Source: JBBRCE01 sp038205115
GTDB taxonomy: Bacteria; Planctomycetota; Planctomycetia; Pirellulales; JBBRCE01
Assembly (NCBI GenBank): GCA_038205115.1
Contig: JBBRCE010000077.1
Location: forward strand, 1 to 19,610
DNA length: 19,610 bases
Direction of reading: 5' to 3'
The notes under the pieces: generated by a model
The model's input: only the letters and a program-made list of their open reading frames with translations
The model's database searches: none
What the model was told of the DNA's origin: nothing
Translations under genes and position numbers: made by a program
In this document: positions 15,221 through 19,610 of the stretch, piece by piece
Layout of the letters: each line of letters begins with the position of its first letter
Position numbering within the stretch: the first letter of the stretch is position 1

Positions 15221-17014
15221 TCATTCCGCTTCCGACGCTTCCTCGTTGAGTTCGCACCAGCGATCTTCGGCAATCGCCAGTTCGTCGGCCAGCGCGGTCA
15301 CTTCGTTGTGGAGCCGCAGCGCTTCGGCCGGATCGGTCGACTTCATGAGCTGTGCGTTGATCTCTTTTTTCTGCTGATCGATGCGGGCAATATTCCGCTC
15401 CAGCGTTGTGATTTCCTTGCGAACCTCGCGCTCGCTGCGGCGATTGGCGCGCGCGGCCGCCTTGTGCGCTTTGCCGGCCACAGCCGCCGGCGCCTTCGAC
15501 ATCCGCGTGGCTTGCTCGCGCTCGCCGTCTTCGATTTCTTTGTTGACCGAATACAGATAGGCGTCGTAATCGCCTCGGTAGTTGGTCACGTGGCCATCGC
15601 GAACTTCGATGATGCTGCTGGCCACGCGCTTCATGAAATGCCGGTCGTGGCTGGTGAAGATCAGCGTGCCTTGATATTCCAACAGCGATTCCGCCAGCGC
15701 CTCGACGGTTTCGACATCCAAGTGGTTGCCCGGCTCGTCCAGAATCAGCACGTTGTAATTACTGAGCAGCAAGCCAGCCAAACACAGCCGGGCGCGCTCG
15801 CCGCCAGACAGCACGGAAATTCGCTTTTTAACCTGCTCGCCGCGAAACAACAGCGCACCCGCCAGATCGAGAATTTGCTGGTTCTTGGTGCCCGGCGCGG
15901 CATTGTATTCCAAATATTCCAGCACGGTTTGCTTGTCCGGCAAACTGGTGTAAACGTGCTGCGCATAGACGCCCACCAGGCAGCCATAGCCCCAGCGGAC
16001 TTCGCCTGCTAGGGGGTTTAGCGAATCGACAATCGTCCGCAGAAACGTGGTTTTGCCTTGGCCGTTATCGCCGACGATGGCCGCCCGCGAACCGTGATCG
16101 ATGTCCAGGTCGATGCCGTCGGCCACTTGCCGCTCGGGGTAGCCGACGGCCAAACCACGGCAACGCAGCGCCGGGCCTTTACGAGGCTCCACCTGCGGCG
16201 CGCGAATTTTGGCTGTCGGGTCGTCGCCGGCAATTTCCGTGACTTCCAAACGTTCGAGCTGCTTGCTCTTGCTCTTGGCGCGCGTGGCCGTGCTGGCCCG
16301 CGCTTTGTTCTTGGCGATAAACTCTTCGAGCTGTTTGCGCTTGGCCATCACAGCCGCGTTGGTCCGCTGATCGTGCTCCAAACGCTCTTGCTGAAAGGTC
16401 AAGAAGGCGTCGATTTTGCCGGGATAAACCGTCAACTTGCCGCGCGTTAGATCGAGCGTGCTGCCGCAAGTGGCGGCCAGAAAAGCGCGATCGTGCGAGA
16501 CAATCAAACAGGCTTCCTGATAGTCGCGTAAAAAGTGCTCCAGCAGAATTTGCGTCCGCAAGTCGAGGAAGTTCGTCGGTTCGTCCAGCAGCAACAAATT
16601 CGGTTCATGCAGCAGCAGCGCCGCCAATTTGACGCGCGTTTGCCAACCGCCCGAAAGTTTGGTGACCGGTCCTTCCAGATAACTGCCTTTGAGTTCGAAC
16701 TGGCCGGCAACCTCGCCGCACTTCCAGTCTGGCTGTTGGCTGTCGCGCATCAGAAACTCCAGCGCGGTCTCGTTTGGCTGAAACGGATCGTGCTGGCGAA
16801 GATAACCGAGCCGCAGCTTGGGATGCCGAATGATTTCGCCGGAGTCGAGTTCCTCATCGCCCAACAGCACGCGCAGCAGGGTGCTCTTGCCGGCGCCGTT
16901 GCGGCCGACGAAGCCAATTTTGGTGTCGTCGGTGATGGTCGCGTCGGCTTGATCCAGCAGCACCTGGTCGCCGTAGCTCTTGGACGCGTTCTTGATTTGC
17001 AGCAACACAGCCAT
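15221..17014 (-). CDS. ABC-F family ATPase (EttA/Uup-type ribosome-associated)
   Basis: Two ATPase cassettes on one chain with no membrane domain: the ABC-F class, which acts on ribosomes to relieve stalled states. From the ATG at 17014 there are 597 residues. Cassette 1 has Walker A GRNGAGKST (37-45), signature LSGGW (120-124) and Walker B LLLLDEPTNFLD (140-151). Cassette 2 has GDNGQGKTT (315-323), LSGGE (402-406) and LILDEPGNHLD (423-433). A charged linker with a KSKSKQLERL core (about 200-265) and a C-terminal coiled coil (about 500-597) complete it, the latter as in Uup/YdiF-like members. Odd points: the usual DEPTNHLD reads DEPTNFLD in cassette 1 and DEPGNHLD in cassette 2. It follows the SUI1 gene by 70 bases. 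Which subfamily is uncertain. Confidence 0.95.
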   Translation of the reverse strand: MAVLLQIKNASKSYGDQVLLDQADATITDDTKIGFVGRNGAGKSTLLRVLLGDEELDSGEIIRHPKLRLGYLRQHDPFQPNETALEFLMRDSQQPDWKCGEVAGQFELKGSYLEGPVTKLSGGWQTRVKLAALLLHEPNLLLLDEPTNFLDLRTQILLEHFLRDYQEACLIVSHDRAFLAATCGSTLDLTRGKLTVYPGKIDAFLTFQQERLEHDQRTNAAVMAKRKQLEEFIAKNKARASTATRAKSKSKQLERLEVTEIAGDDPTAKIRAPQVEPRKGPALRCRGLAVGYPERQVADGIDLDIDHGSRAAIVGDNGQGKTTFLRTIVDSLNPLAGEVRWGYGCLVGVYAQHVYTSLPDKQTVLEYLEYNAAPGTKNQQILDLAGALLFRGEQVKKRISVLSGGERARLCLAGLLLSNYNVLILDEPGNHLDVETVEALAESLLEYQGTLIFTSHDRHFMKRVASSIIEVRDGHVTNYRGDYDAYLYSVNKEIEDGEREQATRMSKAPAAVAGKAHKAAARANRRSEREVRKEITTLERNIARIDQQKKEINAQLMKSTDPAEALRLHNEVTALADELAIAEDRWCELNEEASEAE

Positions 17015-17084
17015 GCGTAAAAACTTCTCGAAACAAAAGGTGATAAAACGTTTTCGCAATGATCGGGCCGTGTTCAAAATCCGA

Positions 17085-17462
17085 TCACGGTTTGACCCGG
17101 TAGCCCAGCTCACGCAGCACGTCGCGAATTCTTTGCTGGTGATCGCCTTGGATTTCCAGCGTGCTGTCTTTCACCGCGCCACCGGCGCCGCAGGCGTTTT
17201 TGAGTCGCGTTAGCAGTTCGCTCAGCGGTTCCGGCTCGCTGGCCAGTCCGGCAATCACGGTGACAATCTTGCCTTTGCGGCGCTTTTCGACGCTCAATCG
17301 CGCCGTTTGATCCGCCGCCGGAGTTCTCGGCCGGGGCGCCGGTGGGCAGACGCAGACCGATTCCAACTCACCACATCGCGCACAGCGCGGCGGGCGATCC
17401 AGCGGCGTTCCGGCAAACAATCGGGTCACGGTCAATCGTCGAAAAAGATCGTCGGAGGGCAT
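17085..17462 (-). CDS. SUI1 / YciH-type translation initiation factor homologue
   Basis: Bacterial relative of eukaryotic eIF1, thought to check initiation fidelity on the small subunit. From the ATG at 17462 there are 125 residues. The N-terminal part has four cysteines in C27-x2-C30-x6-C37-x-C39, a zinc-ribbon-like set, followed by a proline-rich spacer. The SUI1 domain proper covers about 55-125, with the basic EKRRKGKIVTVIAGL strand and the family block LKNACGAGGAVKDSTLEIQG. The end LGYRVKP is typical. The start is the weakest part: no ribosome binding site, and the frame stays open upstream to 17561. It precedes the ABC-F gene by 70 bases on the same strand, so the two translation factors probably share a transcript. 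Confidence 0.9.
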   Translation of the reverse strand: MPSDDLFRRLTVTRLFAGTPLDRPPRCARCGELESVCVCPPAPRPRTPAADQTARLSVEKRRKGKIVTVIAGLASEPEPLSELLTRLKNACGAGGAVKDSTLEIQGDHQQRIRDVLRELGYRVKP

Positions 17463-17636
17463 GCGACGCCGCAACTTCGCCGACCGTCGTTTTAGCGAAT
17501 GGCCCGCCAGGCTGACAACCGCAATTCCCCGGCCGCACGGCAACATCCGCTCGCCCGACATGCCTCCTCACGCCTGTCCGCTTCGCTGCTGGGTGCGACG
17601 GACCCTCGCGGCGACGCGTCATCAGCGTCGCGGCAA

Positions 17637-18336
17637 ATGCAACTTTTGTGGGCGGCACGAGTGTTCGAATCATCTACGCTGCCCAGCAAAGCCGATATCG
17701 TGCCGGCGTTGCAATCCGGCGGCTATCTGCAGTCCATTCGCCATCCCAAGACCAATGCCGATCTGGCCGATGTGCACTCTTTGCATCTGGATAACGTCAA
17801 CGCCCAGCGACAGCCTTCTGAAAAAGGTCGCGCGCAAGCCAAAGCTTTGGGCGCGGCGTTGAGAGCGCTGAAAATTCCGGTCGGCAAGATTTGGTCGAGC
17901 AAGTTTTATCTCGGTCAAGAAGCAGCCAAACTGCTCGATGCGGGCGACGTCGAAGCTTCGCTCGACATCACCGAAGGCGGGTTGGTTATCAGTCCCAACG
18001 AAAATCAGCGCCGCGCCGCTCCGCAAGCTGCTCGGCAGGCCGTCAGCGTCTGGCAAAAACACCCTCATCGTTGGCCACAAACTGAACCTACAAGACGCGG
18101 CTGGCAAAGAATTTGGCGATGCCAGCGAAGGCGAAGTCGTAATCTTTCGCCCCACCGCCGCAGGCAAATTCAAGCTCATCGCTCGCGTCGCGCCTGTCGC
18201 CCGCTGGACCGAGTGGGCCAAGTCAGCAACTGGCCAGGCAAATCGCGGCGCACGTTCAGCCCCGCGCACAATTCGGCAAGACTTTGCCGAAAGACCAGAA
18301 GCGACTCGCGTGCAGGGCAGCCTGTTTATTACTTGA
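17637..18336 (+). pseudogene. Histidine phosphatase (phosphoglycerate-mutase-like) gene with a frameshift
   Basis: The first frame from ATG 17637 reads SKADIVPALQSGGYLQSIRH, then DNVNAQRQPSEKGRAQAKALG and PVGKIWSSKFYLGQEAAKLL, a clear histidine phosphatase with the catalytic RH (H at 17742-17744). Near 18009-18021, in a CGCCGCGCCGC run, homology jumps to the next frame, which continues LRKLLGRPSASGKNTLIVGH (second catalytic His at 18076-18078), then KLNLQDAAGKEFGDASEGE and VVIFRPTAAGKFKLIARV. All main catalytic elements survive across the two frames, so the break is recent or a sequencing error. There is no convincing signal peptide and the upstream boundary is uncertain. The second frame runs about 40 residues past the expected end, overlapping the lipoprotein gene tail by eight bases. 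Confidence 0.8.
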
Positions 18337-18844
18337 GTATGCTTCTTTGCCAACCCATGATTTTACCATCGTTGTCCGTGAACACGTAAAATGCGACAAG
18401 CGAATCCCACGTCGCCAACCGTTTCGCCTCCGACGGATAGTGACTCGTGATAATATAGACCCGTGACACCTCTGCAAGCGAGGCCTCTGGACCCTTCCAA
18501 TGAATAGATTTGGTTAAAGTACGGCGATTTTCAACGTCTCCCTTGTCACGTTCGTTTTGAAACTCGTTTTCCATCCAGTCGCCTAACGTTTGAAATTCCG
18601 ATTTCTTTTTATCGACGTCAGCAAGGGAAGCCTTTACAATTTCCCGTATCGGCTCTTCGCTGAGCCGCTTAAACAGTTCTGCAATGTTTCGTAGCTTTGG
18701 ATCAATCAGCCCCGCGTCAACTTGTTGGTAGTTGAGAGGCTCGTTGCTCGTCCCCGCGGTTCCCGAACAACCGCAGATCACAAGCATCGCCAAGCTTAAA
18801 GGCCACAGAGCATGAAAGCGCTTTCGTGAATCATTTGCGTGCAT
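18329..18844 (-). CDS. Predicted lipoprotein of unknown function
   Basis: A 171-residue protein I do not recognise. The N-terminus has basic residues, a hydrophobic stretch (about 13-24, ALWPLSLAMLVI) and the sequence CGCSG, a lipoprotein signal with C26 as the likely lipidated cysteine; the -2 position is Cys rather than the usual small residue. The remainder is charged and helical to about residue 110 (KSEFQTLGDWMENEFQNERD), followed by a short strand-rich end (SRVYIITSHYPSE, SLVAFYVFTDNDGKIMGW). The ATG at 18844 has only a weak GGA upstream. Its base composition is clearly less GC-rich than its neighbours, and it starts within ten bases of an IS fragment, so transfer or local rearrangement is likely. 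Its 3' end overlaps the phosphatase pseudogene. Confidence 0.65.
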   Translation of the reverse strand: MHANDSRKRFHALWPLSLAMLVICGCSGTAGTSNEPLNYQQVDAGLIDPKLRNIAELFKRLSEEPIREIVKASLADVDKKKSEFQTLGDWMENEFQNERDKGDVENRRTLTKSIHWKGPEASLAEVSRVYIITSHYPSEAKRLATWDSLVAFYVFTDNDGKIMGWQRSILK

Positions 18845-18851
18845 CGCTATT

Positions 18852-18950
18852 TATCCAAGGTGGGCCGGACTGAAAGCTTTCGGACGGGCCATCCGCTCGC
18901 GGACCATCAACGGCGAGACGACCGGCGAGGTGCAAGGTTACATTAGCATC
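18852..18950 (+). mobile_element. Remnant of an ISAs1-family transposase
   Basis: One frame reads YPRWAGLKAFGRAIRSRTIN followed by GETTGEVQGYIS, which closely follows the conserved WPGLKxxGxVxRTRTVNGKTTxExxYYISSL stretch of ISAs1-type DDE transposases (family pattern from memory). There is no start codon and the frame diverges from the family after GYIS. The downstream HWGIENSLHW block is absent. This is a decayed internal piece, not an active element. Confidence 0.55.
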
Positions 18951-19025
18951 CTGAATCGCAAGCCGTATACCTTCGAGTACGTTTTTGTCTGTCAGTCGCG
19001 AGACTTGGAAGCTGATTGCTGTGTT

Positions 19026-19135
19026 GCTGAGGAACGACCGAAAAATAACTTCCGTTTTTCGTTCGGGTCGACGCGCGCTATCACGAGCAGCGGGCGTCTC
19101 ACTCAGAGGAAGTTATTTTTCGGTCGTTCCTGAGC
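19026..19135. mobile_element. MITE-like 110-bp element with long terminal inverted repeats
   Basis: Arms 19030-19053 and 19108-19131 are perfect 24-bp inverted repeats; allowing one mismatch they extend to 28 bp (19026-19053 and 19108-19135). The repeat begins AGGAACGACCG and ends AATAACTTCC. The 54-base core is GC-rich and has no frame of note. The form fits a miniature non-autonomous element or the joined ends of a deleted insertion sequence. No clear target duplication was found. Confidence 0.65.
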
Positions 19136-19610
19136 GGCATTCTCAAACTCCTGTTAGCGGTGCTAGCAACGACGTTAGCCGCGATTGTAAGCGAAGTCAA
19201 AAATTCAAGTCGGCGTGCGATGAACTCATTGGCCGTTTATCGCCAACGGTTTTCACCCTGTTCCCGACCGTAGTAGAAACGCACAAGCGTTTAGGCCGGA
19301 AAGCTAACTTGTCGCCCGCCACATTATTCATACTCTTTTCCTTTTCTTCCGCATTCGCCGCCAGCCAAGTGGGGTACGCATATGTGCGTGAGCGGAGCAG
19401 CCACTTTCTGAGGTCATCATACGCACATCTGCGTACCACTCACCAGACAAGCGCAGCGCTTTGCCGCCCAAATCGCAGTTGTGCGGTACCGGACGCGTGT
19501 GGAGTTGCAACGCCGCGCCGCGATTCGTCGGCAATGGTGCGACTCGCATTGGGCGAATTGTCAAGCTGGCAGCGCACAAATGCCAACCCGACTCAATCCA
19601 TTCCGCCGAT
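19136..19610. other. Terminal stretch without recognisable genes
   Basis: Short frames exist on both strands but none has protein-like composition with a supported start. The first 220 bases are relatively A/T-rich. The one clear structure is the dyad pair at 19376-19434. A basic, start-less frame runs off the window end from about 19443 on the plus strand; it could be the edge of a gene but shows no family signature. Confidence 0.5.
19376..19434. repeat. Pair of matching dyad-symmetric sites (ACGCA-N4-TGCGT)
   Basis: ACGCATATGTGCGT (19376-19389) and ACGCACATCTGCGT (19421-19434) are each perfect five-base inverted repeats around a four-base spacer, centred 45 bases apart. Together the flanks also form a larger inverted repeat (about 19369-19390 with 19418-19440). 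They could be operator sites for a dimeric regulator or the ends of a small mobile element. Confidence 0.5.

Noticed and set aside
15119..16012. Plus-strand frame of 297 codons opposite the ABC-F gene
   Set aside because: Lies antisense to conserved ATPase motifs and has no recognisable domain.
19136..19200. GTTAGC-type motifs resembling integron attC core sites
   Set aside because: The bases do not fit the GTTRRRY/RYYYAAC pairing and no integrase or cassette structure is present.
19197..19439. Minus-strand 80-codon frame in the right-hand tail
   Set aside because: Runs through the dyad sites, no ribosome binding site or family signature.
1..19610. tRNA, rRNA or CRISPR array
   Set aside because: No T-loop GTTCGAATCC-like motif in gaps, no rRNA-like stretch and no regularly spaced repeats of CRISPR length were seen.

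Overview
The window looks like chromosomal DNA from a member of the Planctomycetota, probably Pirellulales-like. It is GC-rich. The ribonuclease E/G N-terminus, the enzyme I with a CGQMSG cysteine motif, the SUI1 protein with a Cys-rich N-terminus, the GAF-HlyD fusion, and the DUF502 and DUF2344 proteins all resemble planctomycete versions. This assignment comes from remembered family features, not from a database search.

Layout. 1-2170 (+): the 3' part of a membrane-anchored PAS-GGDEF-HD-GYP cyclic-di-GMP protein. 2199-2231: a strong hairpin between convergent genes. 2262-4682 (-): ribonuclease E/G preceded by a DUF2344 (TIGR03936) protein. 4683-5160: non-coding, with twin 21-bp repeats just after enzyme I. 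5161-8502 (-): a regulatory-type PTS cluster in transcription order hpf, EIIA (ptsN-like), HPr, enzyme I, with no sugar permease. Its gaps carry an inverted/tandem repeat cassette and a terminator-like hairpin facing the opposite way. 8503-9065: a long divergent promoter region. 9066-12423 (+): a DUF481 outer-membrane barrel protein, then a 716-residue GAF-GAF-TM-HlyD fusion. 12431-12459: a G-quadruplex motif. 12592-13563 (-): an exported protein of unknown function. 13756-14670 (+): a DUF502 membrane protein. 14688-14981 (-): a small BON-domain protein. 15221-17462 (-): a SUI1/YciH-type factor followed by an ABC-F ATPase, a translation-related pair. 17637-18336 (+): a histidine phosphatase gene broken by a frameshift. 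18329-18844 (-): a predicted lipoprotein. 18852-19135: remains of insertion sequences (an ISAs1-like transposase scrap and a 110-bp element with long inverted ends). 19136-19610: no recognisable gene, but two matching dyad-symmetric sites.

How the genes fit together. Most are core or housekeeping functions: RNA processing, ribosome hibernation, translation quality control, a phosphorelay PTS and cyclic-di-GMP signalling. The right-hand 1.3 kb differs: lower GC, a pseudogene and IS debris mark it as a decaying accessory patch.

I found no confident new defence or biosynthetic system. The most unusual items are the cytoplasmic-sensor/periplasmic-adaptor fusion at 10273-12423, the degenerate HD-GYP plus Hpt-like tail at 2-2170, the small structured repeats in and after the PTS cluster, and the MITE-like element at 19026-19135.
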